From an unicellular cyanobacterium SU2 (GTDB lineage: Bacteria > Cyanobacteriota > Cyanobacteriia > Cyanobacteriales > Microcystaceae): a stretch of 64,000 nt of DNA. This document shows positions 1-10,254 of the stretch, in pieces. The translations under genes were made by a program, and so were the position numbers. The notes below the pieces were generated by a model that was not told the origin of the DNA, ran no database searches, and saw only the letters and a program-made list of their open reading frames with translations. Each line of letters starts with the position of its first letter. Positions within the stretch are counted from its first letter, which is position 1. Where the stretch lies: contig NEED01000078.1 of NCBI GenBank assembly GCA_002110465.1, positions 62,001-126,000 of the forward strand, read 5' to 3'.

Positions 1-178
1 TTTTCCAATTATCTAATTGATAAGAAGCGGCTAATTCATAGGTAGATAAAAACCGCGATCGCACTTCTTGATCAAATTTAGTATCTTTAATAAACCAAAA
101 TTTTTTAGGCTTTCCATAATCAACAGTATCGGGTTTCCCAAACCAAAAATCTAAAATAGCTTGATAATCATCATTCAT
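1..178 (-). CDS. DUF924 family protein, 3' part beyond the window
   Basis: The reading frame opens with an ATG at 176-178 and runs open off the left edge, so only the first 59 codons are present. The N-terminus reads MNDDYQAILDFWFG, and further on it has the pattern W-x2-K-D-x2-FD-x2-V-x2-RF. That is the characteristic start of DUF924, a small alpha-helical family with a TPR-like fold and no assigned biochemical role. It lies 25 bp upstream of, and on the same strand as, the end of the PhoX-like gene, so the two may be co-transcribed. The remaining residues cannot be judged. Confidence 0.8.
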   Translation of the reverse strand, partial: MNDDYQAILDFWFGKPDTVDYGKPKKFWFIKDTKFDQEVRSRFLSTYELAASYQLDNWK

Positions 179-203
179 CAGTAATTATTAACGATTAACT
201 AAC

Positions 204-1511
204 TTACACTTTTGTCCAATTTCCCCAAATAGCCAAAGTTAAACCAGGGGAATAAATATTAACAAACATAGTTTGTCCATCGGGAGAAAAACAGACCCCC
301 GCAAACTCACTATTGTTTAATCGATTATAGGCTAAACGATAATATTTACCTGCAGGGGTAATACCAATCAAAAATTGTTCTCCTGCCCCATCTTCACAAA
401 CAATTAAATCACCGAAGGGCGATAAAATAAGATTATCGGGATAGTCTAACACCCCTTCCCCTGGAGATTCCACAAATAGACTAATTTTTTCTGCAACTGG
501 ATTATAACGAAAGATTTGACCTTTTTCTGCTTTTCCTCCACTGGTACAAGTAAAGTAAAATTCTCCATTACCAATACAAATTCCTTCCCCTCTTTTAAAA
601 ATAGCAGCCCCTTTACTTTGCGCTTCATAACGGAGGGTATCTTGTTCAGGATCAACCTCTTCGAGTTGAACCCATTTAACCGATTTTGGTTGATTTAAAG
701 GGTAATTTATACTGGTATCAACTCTAGGCATTCCTTCAATAACTAATGCTTCAAGAATTCCTCCAGCCTTTAAATTCCCTGGTTTATTAGGACGAAAACG
801 ATAAAAACAACTATCATTTTGATCTTCAGTTTGATAAACATATCCAGTTTTGAGATCAACCGCGATCGCTTCATGACGAAACCTTCCCATTGCGATTAAG
901 GGAACAGGTTTGACAAGCTTTCTGATGGTGGGAACTTCAAAATTATAACCATGTTTGACCGAAACATTATTCGGGTTTCCTGTCTCATTAGTTTGGGGGG
1001 TAGAGGTTTCTTCTTCGCAACTAATCCAAGATCCCCAAGGAGTAGTTCCCCCTGAACAATTACGGTTAGTTCCTGCTAGAGAAACAAACTCTTGATTCAG
1101 GGTTCGATCGCGATTGACAATAACTGTTGTTGTCCCTCCTTGAGATAATTTATCGTATTTAAACTCATTTTTAGTGATTACCCCAGAAGACTGAACTGGA
1201 CTCAGTTCATGGTTACGAACTAAGATAGTTTGACCGTTTTTCCCCCGAAAACTTGCCATTCCATCGAAACTTGTAGGAACTGGCGTTCCATCACTCATCG
1301 GTTTTCCGACTTGGGAAATAATTCCATATCGTAACCCTTGAGGAAGATCTAAAATCCCGTTAGGATCTCTAACTAATTTTCCTAATCCTTTACTGAGAGG
1401 ATTTTGTCCCTTAGCAAGACGAGTATATAAATTATTAAGAGAAATAGATCCCATTCCTGTGGTCATACTCAAACCAGCTAACGTTAGAAAATTCCGTCGA
1501 GATAAGGACAT
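204..1511 (-). CDS. DUF839 / PhoX-family protein with Tat signal
   Basis: This 435-aa protein begins MSLSRRNFLTLAG, a clear twin-arginine motif followed by a hydrophobic stretch, so export by the Tat pathway to the periplasm is expected. The body matches the DUF839/PhoX family: PWGSWISCEEE near residue 155, and a segment reading RHEAIAVDLKTGYVYQTED that in this family precedes metal-binding beta-propeller blades. PhoX proteins are calcium- and iron-dependent alkaline phosphatases, but at 435 residues this is shorter than the classical enzymes. Phosphatase activity is therefore inferred from the family only. No Pho box was identified upstream. Confidence 0.85.
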   Translation of the reverse strand: MSLSRRNFLTLAGLSMTTGMGSISLNNLYTRLAKGQNPLSKGLGKLVRDPNGILDLPQGLRYGIISQVGKPMSDGTPVPTSFDGMASFRGKNGQTILVRNHELSPVQSSGVITKNEFKYDKLSQGGTTTVIVNRDRTLNQEFVSLAGTNRNCSGGTTPWGSWISCEEETSTPQTNETGNPNNVSVKHGYNFEVPTIRKLVKPVPLIAMGRFRHEAIAVDLKTGYVYQTEDQNDSCFYRFRPNKPGNLKAGGILEALVIEGMPRVDTSINYPLNQPKSVKWVQLEEVDPEQDTLRYEAQSKGAAIFKRGEGICIGNGEFYFTCTSGGKAEKGQIFRYNPVAEKISLFVESPGEGVLDYPDNLILSPFGDLIVCEDGAGEQFLIGITPAGKYYRLAYNRLNNSEFAGVCFSPDGQTMFVNIYSPGLTLAIWGNWTKV

Positions 1512-1678
1512 GGTTATTGAAACTTTTTAGAAAAAATCGGCTAGTATTTAGTCAGACGTAAAACTTCATCAATATATCCATATTGCCCTAGAAAAAAAAG
1601 GTTAATATAAAATCTTGATTAGGAACAGGGATTAGATTTGAATGAATTGCTGTCTATCTTTATCCCTGGTATTTTACC

Positions 1679-2851
1679 TTATGGATTTGTCTCTCCTTGT
1701 TCAATTAGGGGAACCAATGCTTCAGCAATTGCCCTATGTCCGTTAGCATCCATATGGCTAAAGTCAAATAGAATATACATAGGTTCTAAACTATTGGTCT
1801 TTGCCATAATTTTATGTCTGGCTTCACGCAAAACTGAAGTAGCATCGAGGTAACTAATCCCAATAGCTTGAGAGATTTCTTGTATTTTTATGGCTGGATT
1901 AAGGGCGATGCGAGATTTAGGGACTTGTTTTTCATTATCAAACCAATTATCGAAAACCATAAACCTTGTGGGAAGGTAGACGACAATTAACTCTTTTCCA
2001 TCGGCTTCAACTGTATCATGAAGCTGTCGCAAATCTTCGGCAAAAATGTCCCATGCTTCATCAGCAATGTTAGGAGGAAGATCAGCTTGTTTCCAATTAA
2101 AGGCTAACATTGGTCCATAAGGAGCTTTCGGATCAACATTATGATTGTTTAAGTTGAATAGGTATAATCCTCTTTGAGAATTAATACTCAAAAATGATGG
2201 TAATGCAAATTGCTTATAAGTTCGCTTAATTTTCATTCTCCAATAATTCAAAAAAGATTGATTATTGTTGTTTAAATATTTATTTTTAGGTAAAGATACT
2301 GGTTGATCTTGGCGAATCCAACCAAAAGATACCATATTGTTACTGACCATCACAATAACTTTATCTGGTTTATAAGGCGACCAAACTTCTTGATAAGCTT
2401 TACGAATTTGTTTCAGGTCTATGGTTGGAAAACCACCATTGATAGAAGTTGACTGAATCGGTAGAATGTTAGGGAGTTGTGCTGACCAGGTTGATTTTGC
2501 TGGCACTCCAGTACCAAAAGTTGTTGAGTCTCCTAACGCTAAAATTCTTACTTCATCAGAGGATTTTTCAACTGGGACTAACGAACCACGATAACCGTCT
2601 TGATTAATTGCTATAGGATGGCCTCTTGTATATTCTCTGTCACCAATCAGGTTCTTATATTGAGGTGCTGCAATTTGAAGTATCCCTTCTATAAGGGCAA
2701 AGATAGCCAAAATCTTGACAGAATCTCTCGCTACATTTTTAATTCTTTTTGGGAAAAAAGCGGTCGATTTGTTTTTAGTAGATGTAAGGGTAGCTTGGGT
2801 CTTAACTGGTCTAGATTTGCCTTTGTCGTTAAATATATTGTGATCAACCAT
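1679..2851 (-). CDS. SGNH/GDSL hydrolase-fold protein, AlgJ/AlgX-like partner of an MBOAT acyltransferase
   Basis: The 390-aa protein has a basic cytoplasmic N-terminus and one membrane anchor at about residues 45-62, followed by an exported domain. Block I of the SGNH fold is visible as LALGDSTTFG with the nucleophile Ser109. Block V is visible as FDFSHMDANGH near residues 362-372, giving the Asp and His of the triad. The gene starts 19 bp after the MBOAT gene on the same strand. This arrangement is typical of machines that move acetyl groups across the membrane to a polysaccharide, as in alginate acetylation. The substrate is unknown; an exopolysaccharide or envelope glycan is inferred. Confidence 0.85.
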   Translation of the reverse strand: MVDHNIFNDKGKSRPVKTQATLTSTKNKSTAFFPKRIKNVARDSVKILAIFALIEGILQIAAPQYKNLIGDREYTRGHPIAINQDGYRGSLVPVEKSSDEVRILALGDSTTFGTGVPAKSTWSAQLPNILPIQSTSINGGFPTIDLKQIRKAYQEVWSPYKPDKVIVMVSNNMVSFGWIRQDQPVSLPKNKYLNNNNQSFLNYWRMKIKRTYKQFALPSFLSINSQRGLYLFNLNNHNVDPKAPYGPMLAFNWKQADLPPNIADEAWDIFAEDLRQLHDTVEADGKELIVVYLPTRFMVFDNWFDNEKQVPKSRIALNPAIKIQEISQAIGISYLDATSVLREARHKIMAKTNSLEPMYILFDFSHMDANGHRAIAEALVPLIEQGETNP

Positions 2852-2870
2852 TAGATTACCTTAATTAGGA

Positions 2871-4253
2871 TTAAAACTGAAAGTAAATAAACTCGGAATT
2901 AGAAACTCCTGCGAAAGTGAAAAACAGAGCAATGATACTGGCATAAGTTAACCACCTAGTTATTGTCCTTCTTTGTTGGAAAAAGGTTATCCACTTTATT
3001 TTTAAATCTCCCAACTCTACTAACAGAATTCCTGCGATATAGAATAAAGGAGTAATATTAATAGGAACTGAACCACTTTCTCCCGTAAAAATATGTTGTA
3101 AAATCACAAGAGCATCATTAAGGTTACGAGAGCGAAAGAAAACCCAAGACAGACACACTAAATGAAATGTTAATAACCATCTAAGGTATTTATTAAGCTG
3201 AGATAAATTATTTGTATTGTCTAGTCCGGTTGCTCGTTCAATCGATAGCATTCCTCCTTGTAGTCCACCCCAAACTACCCAGTTCCAACCTGCACCATGC
3301 CATAAACCGCCAAGAAGCATGGTTATCATTAAATTAATGTAAGTACGAATATTTCCTAAGCGGCTTCCGCCTAACGGAATATACAAATAATCTCTTAACC
3401 AGGTTGAGAGAGTAATATGCCAACGTCTCCAGAAGTCTCTAATACTCAGAGATAGGTAAGGTTTATTAAAATTTTCTGGGAGATCAATTCCTAAGAGACG
3501 AGCAGAACCAATAGCAATATCTGTATAGCCAGAAAAATCGCAATAGATTTGCACCGCAAAAGCATAAGTTGCTAACAACAATCCTAAACCAGAAACGTTT
3601 TCAGGTGAGCTATAAGCTTCATTAGCAATCAAACCCATGGGATCGCCAATGTATACTTTTTTAAACATTCCCCAAAGAATTTGAGCAATCCCGCTACGAA
3701 TTTTTACCATATCAAGGGATTGATTACAGGCAAATTGGGGAATTAGAGAATCTGCGCGAACAATTGGACCAGCAACTAATTGAGGAAAGAAACAAACGTA
3801 AATTGCTACATCTATAAATGAGCGATGAGCTTTCATAGTCCCACGATACACATCTATGGTGTAGCTCATGGTTTGGAATGTGTAAAAAGAAATTCCTAAA
3901 GGTAATATCCAACCAAGTTCTGGCCAAGGACGATATCCCAAAAGGGAATACATGGAGTTGGAGAAAAAATCAGCGTATTTGAATAGGCAAAGGCTCCCCA
4001 TATTCAGGAAGATTGAAGCGATTAAAGCTGCATTACGTTTCCAAGGTTTTTTAGCTGAGTCAATAACCCTTGCCGCTAAATAATCAACTAGGGTTGATAA
4101 AAGTAACAGTGATGAAAAGGGAACACTCCATACGCCATAAAAGCCATAACTCGCCAATAGCAATAGTAAACGTCTATAAAAAGGGGATATGTTGTAGTAA
4201 ACAAATACTACACCAATAATATAAACAAGATAGGTGGTTGAATTAAATTCCAT
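2871..4253 (-). CDS. MBOAT family membrane-bound O-acyltransferase (AlgI/DltB-like)
   Basis: This 460-aa polytopic membrane protein shows the two MBOAT hallmarks. One is RDFWRRWHITLSTWLRDYLY with His279. The other is GGLWHGAGWNWVVWG with the invariant His319. These enzymes transfer acyl groups, usually acetyl, across or onto the membrane. It is the first gene of a two-gene unit with the SGNH protein immediately downstream, 19 bp apart. The shared transcription start would lie in the 290-bp AT-rich gap towards era. Length and topology agree with AlgI-type members. The glycan acceptor cannot be told from sequence. Confidence 0.92.
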   Translation of the reverse strand: MEFNSTTYLVYIIGVVFVYYNISPFYRRLLLLLASYGFYGVWSVPFSSLLLLSTLVDYLAARVIDSAKKPWKRNAALIASIFLNMGSLCLFKYADFFSNSMYSLLGYRPWPELGWILPLGISFYTFQTMSYTIDVYRGTMKAHRSFIDVAIYVCFFPQLVAGPIVRADSLIPQFACNQSLDMVKIRSGIAQILWGMFKKVYIGDPMGLIANEAYSSPENVSGLGLLLATYAFAVQIYCDFSGYTDIAIGSARLLGIDLPENFNKPYLSLSIRDFWRRWHITLSTWLRDYLYIPLGGSRLGNIRTYINLMITMLLGGLWHGAGWNWVVWGGLQGGMLSIERATGLDNTNNLSQLNKYLRWLLTFHLVCLSWVFFRSRNLNDALVILQHIFTGESGSVPINITPLFYIAGILLVELGDLKIKWITFFQQRRTITRWLTYASIIALFFTFAGVSNSEFIYFQF

Positions 4254-4544
4254 AAGATATTTTTATACCTTGTTTGTTTAGCTGTATAGCATTTACCAAT
4301 TTTTTTAAGAGGATATAAACTTTTTTGATCAAAGATTATAACGAAGCGATTGGGAAAAAGTAACCCAAAAGTAGCCATTTTATCTTAAGAAAATATAAAG
4401 AATAGCGTGTAAACCATTCCTTAAAAAAATATAAAAAAATATTTAAAAAAACTAATGTTTTAGATAAGTTATTCTTATCTTATGTTAAGAAACTTTGCTA
4501 CCTCTCTGAAATATGAAGGGGATTAGGATTAACCCAAATAACAT

Positions 4545-5489
4545 TTATGTTTCAAGATGATAACCAAATTCAGACAAACGCAAACTTGATTGTCGCCATT
4601 TTGGTTTTACTTTGACGAAAAGTTTGAGATAAACTTCTCCGGTGATCAGTTTCTGCATTTGTTCTCTGGCTGCGCTTCCTATAGCCTTGAGCATAGTTCC
4701 CTTTTTGCCAATAATGATTCCTTTTTGAGAATCTCGTTCAACATTAATGGCAGCAAAAACACGGGTTATCGTTGGGGTTTCTTCAACTTTTTCAATGACA
4801 ACGGCAACAGAATGAGGAATTTCTTGGCGGGTTTGCTGTAGAATTTGTTCCCGAATCAGTTCACCCATAATAAAGCGTTCGGGTTGATCTGTCACCAAAT
4901 CGGGAGGATAATAATAAGGACCGGGTTCGAGGTGTTCAATCAACGCTTTTTGTAACGGTTTTAATCCTTCTCCTGTTAAGGCTGAAAATTTAATAACTGG
5001 CCAATTGTAAGGTTTGGCTAAGGTTAAATAACTTTCATCTAAAGAATCACAGTCTGACCTTTGTTGATCAATTTTATTGAGTCCTAAAATAACTGGATTA
5101 GAGCAATTTTCTAGAAGCTCTAGAATGTAGCGATCGCCTCCTCCTGCCGGAACAGAACCATCAACAACAAAGAGAATAATATCCACAGAATTAATCGCAG
5201 ATTCTGCATTTTTTACGATAATTTTTCCCAGTTGATGATGAGGTTTATGAATTCCTGGTGTATCAACCAAAATAATTTGTGCTTCTTCAGTAGTTACAAT
5301 CCCCCGTAAGCGGTTACGAGTGGTTTGGGAAACAGGGGAGGTAATAGCGATTTTCTGCCCTACCAATTGATTCAGTAGAGTTGATTTTCCTACGTTGGGA
5401 CGACCAATAATTCCGACAAAACCTGACTTAAATCCTTCTGGCGCAATGGGAATAGTTGACAGAGAAATTAAATCGGTTTCATTATTCAT
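4545..5489 (-). CDS. era: GTPase Era
   Basis: Era is a GTP-binding protein that assists maturation of the 16S rRNA 3' end and 30S assembly. The G1 motif GRPNVGKST sits at about residues 29-37, the G3 motif DTPG follows, and the G4 motif NKID is near residue 140. A C-terminal KH RNA-binding domain ends the protein, with the conserved GKKGTMLKAIG loop. The frame could open earlier at a TTG (5510), but the ATG at 5487-5489 gives a normal 314-aa product and is preferred. It forms its own unit between the CYTH gene and the MBOAT operon, all on the minus strand. Confidence 0.97.
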   Translation of the reverse strand: MNNETDLISLSTIPIAPEGFKSGFVGIIGRPNVGKSTLLNQLVGQKIAITSPVSQTTRNRLRGIVTTEEAQIILVDTPGIHKPHHQLGKIIVKNAESAINSVDIILFVVDGSVPAGGGDRYILELLENCSNPVILGLNKIDQQRSDCDSLDESYLTLAKPYNWPVIKFSALTGEGLKPLQKALIEHLEPGPYYYPPDLVTDQPERFIMGELIREQILQQTRQEIPHSVAVVIEKVEETPTITRVFAAINVERDSQKGIIIGKKGTMLKAIGSAAREQMQKLITGEVYLKLFVKVKPKWRQSSLRLSEFGYHLET

Positions 5490-5551
5490 AATAAATACAA
5501 AAATATACAATAAACCGCCAATGCTATTATACCAAGTTTTAAAGTTAATAG

Positions 5552-6022
5552 TTATTGCCAGGTTTGATAGGGATACTTAGCTAAATTCACATTATAGTAT
5601 CTTAAATCTTGGGTTACTTCTTCGCCAATCCAATCTGGCAACTCAAAATCTTGGTTTTCAGAGATTAATTCTACTTCTGCTAAAATTAATCCTTGGTTTT
5701 CTCCTTGGAATTCATCTACTTCCCAAACTAAATTTGCTACATTTATTCGATATCTAATTTTTTCAATCAAGGGACGACTACATAAGTTTTCTAACATAAT
5801 TTGGGCATCTTCTAAAGGAATAGGATATTCAAATTCTTCCCTGGTGAATCCCTGAGTTTTTCCTTTTAACGTTAAGTAAGCGCGATCGCCTACAATTCTC
5901 ACTCGAACCGTAGTCGTTTGATTTTGGGTTAATACATACCCCTGTCGGTATAGTTTTCCTTGGTCTGAGGAACGCCAGGTGTCCCCTTTAACTAAAAATT
6001 TTCGCTCAATTTCAATAGCCAT
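5552..6022 (-). CDS. CYTH domain protein (triphosphate tunnel metalloenzyme family)
   Basis: The 156-aa product starts MAIEIERKFLV, the ExExK signature of CYTH/TTM enzymes. Further acidic and basic pairs such as VRVRI, YLTLKG and WEVDEF fit the eight-stranded tunnel that binds a triphosphate and divalent metal. Bacterial stand-alone CYTH proteins of this length are inorganic triphosphatases or are uncharacterised. The ATG at 6020-6022 is chosen over an upstream TTG (6049) because the family starts at this point and an AGGAGA lies 13 bases upstream. It is 62 bp from era on the same strand. Confidence 0.9.
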   Translation of the reverse strand: MAIEIERKFLVKGDTWRSSDQGKLYRQGYVLTQNQTTTVRVRIVGDRAYLTLKGKTQGFTREEFEYPIPLEDAQIMLENLCSRPLIEKIRYRINVANLVWEVDEFQGENQGLILAEVELISENQDFELPDWIGEEVTQDLRYYNVNLAKYPYQTWQ

Positions 6023-6379
6023 AAAAATAGATTTTTCTCCTGATAGCAATTAGTAAGTTATCCAACCTAAATAAATCAAGCATTCTTTATTCAGAAGGAT
6101 TATTACGGAAGCTAATCTTTGATTGTTGTCTCTTGCTTCTTTTCTTTAGACTTTATCCCCCTTTACTCAAATTTTTTGCCCAATCGTTGACTATATTTAT
6201 GATCAAGATCATACTTAAGCAGTGATTGTGATTCTTGCTGTTGTAGGGTTGATGGAGGTAAGGTAGAGCAATGACAGTAAATTTAGACATTTTCTTCTAA
6301 TTTACCTCATAGTTTCCCATTGACTCGGTTAATAATCTCTATCAACGCACCAAATACCTAGTTATAGACCTTAAGGCTA
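6023..6379. other. Intergenic region without a recognised gene
   Basis: The 357-bp divergent gap between the CYTH gene and the small plus-strand gene holds no convincing coding frame. A short inverted repeat, ATGATC-AA-GATCAT, occurs near 6201-6214 just after a TTGACT. It could be an operator, but nothing confirms this. Confidence 0.4.
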
Positions 6380-6607
6380 ATGTCAACTCAACTTAATCCT
6401 ATTGGGTGTGATTCTACCTCCGTTTATCAAGAATACTGTTTATTATCAACTAAAGTAAAACTTAATATAATTCTTCAAGCGGTTAATCATCATACAGCCC
6501 CAGTAGTTGACTTGCAATCTAAACAGCAAATTCTAGATTCTTTGTTAAAACGCATAAGGAAAACCTATTTTATGAGCCATTCTAAGGGTTTACATTCTAT
6601 CAAATAA
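6380..6607 (+). CDS. Hypothetical 75-aa protein
   Basis: A short frame starts MSTQLNPIGCDSTSV, with TAAGG placed 7-11 bases before the ATG as a possible ribosome-binding site. It shows no membrane segment and no motif that I recognise. The C-terminus is basic (KRIRKTYF). It lies alone, 112 bp before the mannosyltransferase gene on the same strand. It may be a small lineage-specific gene or a chance frame; the evidence is only frame length, ATG and the weak RBS. Confidence 0.35.
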   Translation: MSTQLNPIGCDSTSVYQEYCLLSTKVKLNIILQAVNHHTAPVVDLQSKQQILDSLLKRIRKTYFMSHSKGLHSIK

Positions 6608-6719
6608 ATAGTATACTTTCACGAGATAATTCATTATTCAACTAATCTATAAAATCACTAAGCTATAGATTGATTGGTTAAGGGTCTTTCTCTGTTAGTA
6701 ATTACTCTTTGTTGTTTCC

Positions 6720-8114
6720 TTGTTTTTCTCTGTTTATTGGTTTCGTCTAGGGATATTAACTATTTTTTTAGTATCCCTATTTTTGCGTTTTTGGCAATTA
6801 GAACAGTTTAATACTTTAGTGTTTGATGAAGTTTATTATGCTAAGTTTGCTAATAATTATTTAACACGAACACCATTTTTTAACTCCCATCCCCCTTTAA
6901 GTCAATATATTATTGCCATTGGGATTTGGTTAGGGTCTCATTTTTCTACCTCTCCCGATCTTACTAATGATCTAACAGGTTCTTGGAGATCAACGATTAG
7001 TTATCGTTGGTTAAATGCTTTAACGGGTTCATTTATTCCCCTAGTGGTTGGGGCGATCGCTTATCAATTAACTCCCCGTCGCAGTTATACTTTAATTGTC
7101 ACCTTATTAGCAGCAAGTGATGGCTTATTTTTAGTAGAATCTCGTTATGCTTTGAATAATATTTATTTGGTAATTTTTGGATTATTAGGACAACTATTTT
7201 TTTTGATTTCAATCAATAACAAAAAAGCGTTCTATTTAACCATTAGTGGGTTGTTTTTTGGCGCATCGGCTGGCATTAAATGGAATGGATTAGGTTTTTT
7301 GTTAGGGATTTATCTAATTATTGGTATTGCTTGGAGTAAGAAAACAATTAATTATGTTTCAAACAAACTATCTATCCAATCATCTTTTTTATTGGCAATT
7401 ACTCAAAATTTTAATCGAATAGAGTCTAAAATATTTAATTTTAATCCTTCTATTCTTTTATTTAATTTGATAATAATTCCTTTGTTTTTTTATACTTTAC
7501 TTTGGTTCCCTCATATAGTGATGAATCCTGACTATGGAGTGATAGAAGTTCATCAAAAAATATGGTCGTTTCATCAAGCAATAAAAGATGGTTCTACTGT
7601 TCATCCCTATTGTTCCAAATGGTATAGTTGGTTATTAATGATCAGACCAATTGCTTATTTCTATAAAGTGAAAGAAACAGAGTTTGAGACGATTATTTAT
7701 GATGTTCATGCCATGGGGAATCCGATTTTATGGTGGTTTTCAACAGGGGCAATTTTTAGTCTAGTTTGTTTAGCAATTAGACAGGTATTTAAGTCGGATT
7801 CCAGTCCTTCTCAAAATTCACAATTATTTTCTTTTATTTTAATTAATTACAGTGCAAATTTACTGCCTTGGATTGGAGTAAGTCGTTGTACTTTTCTTTA
7901 TCATTATATGGGATCTTATGTATTTTCTTGGTTAGCATTGGCTTGGATAATTGAACAATGTTTAATTAGCCATTTAGTTGGTTTTCGTCGTATTGGAATA
8001 ACAATTATTATTTTGATTTTGCTTGCTTTTGTCTTTTGGATGCCTATTTATTTGGGACTTCCTTTGTCTCAACATTCTTTTAAATTAAGATTATTTTTAC
8101 CAACTTGGCTTTAA
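6720..8114 (+). CDS. Dolichyl-phosphate-mannose-protein mannosyltransferase (PMT) family membrane glycosyltransferase
   Basis: The 464-aa protein has about ten hydrophobic segments. In the first loop it carries the PMT signature LVFDEVYYAKFA, with the Asp-Glu pair needed for transfer from a lipid-linked sugar. The C-terminal end, MPIYLGLPLS, resembles the four-helix PMT C-terminal domain. Cyanobacterial members are thought to O-mannosylate exported proteins or build surface glycans. No ATG is available at the right place: the frame is closed by TAA at 6699-6701, and the first usable codon is TTG at 6720, so a TTG start is proposed. The gene is AT-rich and stands alone. Confidence 0.85.
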   Translation: MFFSVYWFRLGILTIFLVSLFLRFWQLEQFNTLVFDEVYYAKFANNYLTRTPFFNSHPPLSQYIIAIGIWLGSHFSTSPDLTNDLTGSWRSTISYRWLNALTGSFIPLVVGAIAYQLTPRRSYTLIVTLLAASDGLFLVESRYALNNIYLVIFGLLGQLFFLISINNKKAFYLTISGLFFGASAGIKWNGLGFLLGIYLIIGIAWSKKTINYVSNKLSIQSSFLLAITQNFNRIESKIFNFNPSILLFNLIIIPLFFYTLLWFPHIVMNPDYGVIEVHQKIWSFHQAIKDGSTVHPYCSKWYSWLLMIRPIAYFYKVKETEFETIIYDVHAMGNPILWWFSTGAIFSLVCLAIRQVFKSDSSPSQNSQLFSFILINYSANLLPWIGVSRCTFLYHYMGSYVFSWLALAWIIEQCLISHLVGFRRIGITIIILILLAFVFWMPIYLGLPLSQHSFKLRLFLPTWL

Positions 8115-8339
8115 TTTTTTCTGTGTGTTTTAAGTGTTTTTCTGGTTAGGGTTACGATAACCTATAAAAATTAAAAATATTAAATTTTCAATGAAACCTA
8201 TTTCATTATTTAGTTATTATGCTAAATATTGAGAGGCCAAATAAAATATAAAACTCTAACTGTTCCCCTGATCGTGTAAGCTAGAATTATTAAGAAATCT
8301 ATAGTAACGTCTCTAAACTTTATTTACCATTTCAGTCCT

Positions 8340-10133
8340 ATGTCTCTTCCCATTCGCAACGTTGCCATTATCGCCCACGTCGATCACGGTAAAACCACCC
8401 TGGTTGATGCCCTTCTCAAACAGTCCGGTATCTTCCGCGAAGGAGAAGAGATTCCAGACTGTGTAATGGACTCGAATACTCTAGAAAGGGAACGGGGAAT
8501 CACGATTTTATCGAAAAACACCGCCGTTCGCTACCAAGACATCCTGATCAACATTGTAGACACCCCTGGTCACGCAGACTTTGGGGGAGAAGTCGAACGA
8601 GTATTAGGAATGGTAGATGGCTGTATCCTAATTGTAGATGCCAATGAAGGGCCAATGCCTCAGACCCGTTTTGTCCTGAAAAAAGCCTTAGAAAAGGGAT
8701 TACGTCCCATTGTGGTTGTTAATAAAATTGACCGTCCCCAAGCCGAACCTGATGCCGCCGTAGATAAAGTATTTGATCTGTTTGTAGAATTGGGCGCAGA
8801 TGATGATCAGTGTGATTTTACGACTTTATTTGCCTCTGGTTTATCAGGGTTTGCCAAAAATGAATTAGAAGATGAAGGGGTAGACATGAAACCCCTGTTT
8901 GAAGCGATTATACATCATGTTCCCCCACCAGCCGGCGACATCGACAAACCCCTACAATTACAAGTAACCACCCTGGACTATTCTGACTATCTCGGACGAA
9001 TTATTATTGGTCGTATCCATAACGGGGTACTTAAAGCAGGTCAACAAGCGGCGTTGATGAAAGAAGATGGGTCAATGGTCAAAGCAAAAGTGAGTAAACT
9101 TCTTGGTTTTGAAGGATTACAACGGGTAGAACTTGAAGAAGCAAGCGCAGGTCATATCGTCGCTGTAGCAGGGTTCGCGGATGCCAATATTGGGGAAACT
9201 CTAACCTGTCCCAACGAACCCCAAGCGTTACCGTTGATTAAAGTTGACGAACCGACTTTGCAAATGACCTTTTCCGTCAACGACTCTCCCTTTGCTGGAC
9301 AAGAAGGAACCTATGTCACCTCACGGCAGATCCGCGATCGCTTGATGCGAGAATTAGAAACCAACGTCGCCTTACGAGTTGAAGAAATGGACTCTCCTGA
9401 TAAATTTGGGGTTTCAGGACGGGGAGAATTACACCTGGGTATTTTAATTGAAACTATGCGTCGGGAAGGCTATGAATTCCAGGTTTCCCAACCCCAGGTT
9501 ATCTATCGGGAAGTGAATGGTCAACCCTGTGAACCCTTTGAATATTTAGTGTTGGATGTCCCCGAAGAAGCAGTGGGATCTTGTATTGAACGCTTAGGAC
9601 AACGCAAAGGGGAAATGCGAGATATGCAAACCGGGACAAACGGACGAACCCAATTAGAGTTTGTGGTTCCCGCGCGAGGTTTGATCGGGTTTCGGGGAGA
9701 TTTCATCCGCATTACACGAGGGGAAGGGATCATGAACCACAGTTTCTTGGAATATCGTCCTCTTTCTGGTGATCTAGAAACTCGTTACAATGGGGTGATT
9801 ACTTCCTTTGAGGAAGGGGTGGCTACTTTCTACGCTTTGAAAAATGCTGAAGATCGCGGTGTCTTCTTTATTACCCCTGGAACTAAAGTTTACAAGGGGA
9901 TGATTATTGGGGAAAGTAACCGTCCGCAAGATGTGGAATTAAATGTCTGCAAAACCAAGCAATTAACTAACCATCGTTCGGCTACTGGAGATGAATTAGT
10001 TCAATTACAAGCCCCCGAAGAAATGAGTTTAGAACGGGCGTTAGAATATATCGGGTCTGATGAATTGGTTGAAGTGACACCAGAATCAATTCGGTTACGG
10101 AAGATGAAAACCAAGAAATTAGCGAAACGCTAA
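8340..10133 (+). CDS. typA: Translational GTPase TypA/BipA
   Basis: This 597-aa EF-G-like GTPase binds ribosomes and affects 50S assembly and stress adaptation. The G1 motif AHVDHGKTT is at residues 12-20, G3 [12 protein letters not shown] follows at about 76-87, and G4 NKID is at about 130. EF-G-like domains III and V and the BipA-specific C-terminal domain ([10 protein letters not shown] region) are present in order. The ATG at 8340 gives the usual family length. Codon use is richer in G+C than the neighbouring mannosyltransferase, as expected for a highly expressed housekeeping gene. A strong hairpin follows the stop codon. Confidence 0.98.
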   Translation: MSLPIRNVAIIAHVDHGKTTLVDALLKQSGIFREGEEIPDCVMDSNTLERERGITILSKNTAVRYQDILINIVDTPGHADFGGEVERVLGMVDGCILIVDANEGPMPQTRFVLKKALEKGLRPIVVVNKIDRPQAEPDAAVDKVFDLFVELGADDDQCDFTTLFASGLSGFAKNELEDEGVDMKPLFEAIIHHVPPPAGDIDKPLQLQVTTLDYSDYLGRIIIGRIHNGVLKAGQQAALMKEDGSMVKAKVSKLLGFEGLQRVELEEASAGHIVAVAGFADANIGETLTCPNEPQALPLIKVDEPTLQMTFSVNDSPFAGQEGTYVTSRQIRDRLMRELETNVALRVEEMDSPDKFGVSGRGELHLGILIETMRREGYEFQVSQPQVIYREVNGQPCEPFEYLVLDVPEEAVGSCIERLGQRKGEMRDMQTGTNGRTQLEFVVPARGLIGFRGDFIRITRGEGIMNHSFLEYRPLSGDLETRYNGVITSFEEGVATFYALKNAEDRGVFFITPGTKVYKGMIIGESNRPQDVELNVCKTKQLTNHRSATGDELVQLQAPEEMSLERALEYIGSDELVEVTPESIRLRKMKTKKLAKR

Positions 10134-10150
10134 ACGTTACAGTGATTTAG

Positions 10151-10175
10151 GGTGGGTATTGCCCACCTTTTTTTT
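10151..10175 (+). terminator. Rho-independent terminator of typA
   Basis: Eighteen bases after the typA stop, GGTGGG and CCCACC form a 6-bp GC-rich stem around a 5-base loop, directly followed by a run of eight T. Confidence 0.85.
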
Positions 10176-10254
10176 GTAAAAAACGGAATAGGAAAGACTG
10201 GATTTCTAGAATTAAGGGAATGTGGGGAATTCACTTCCCCACTCAGATACGTCA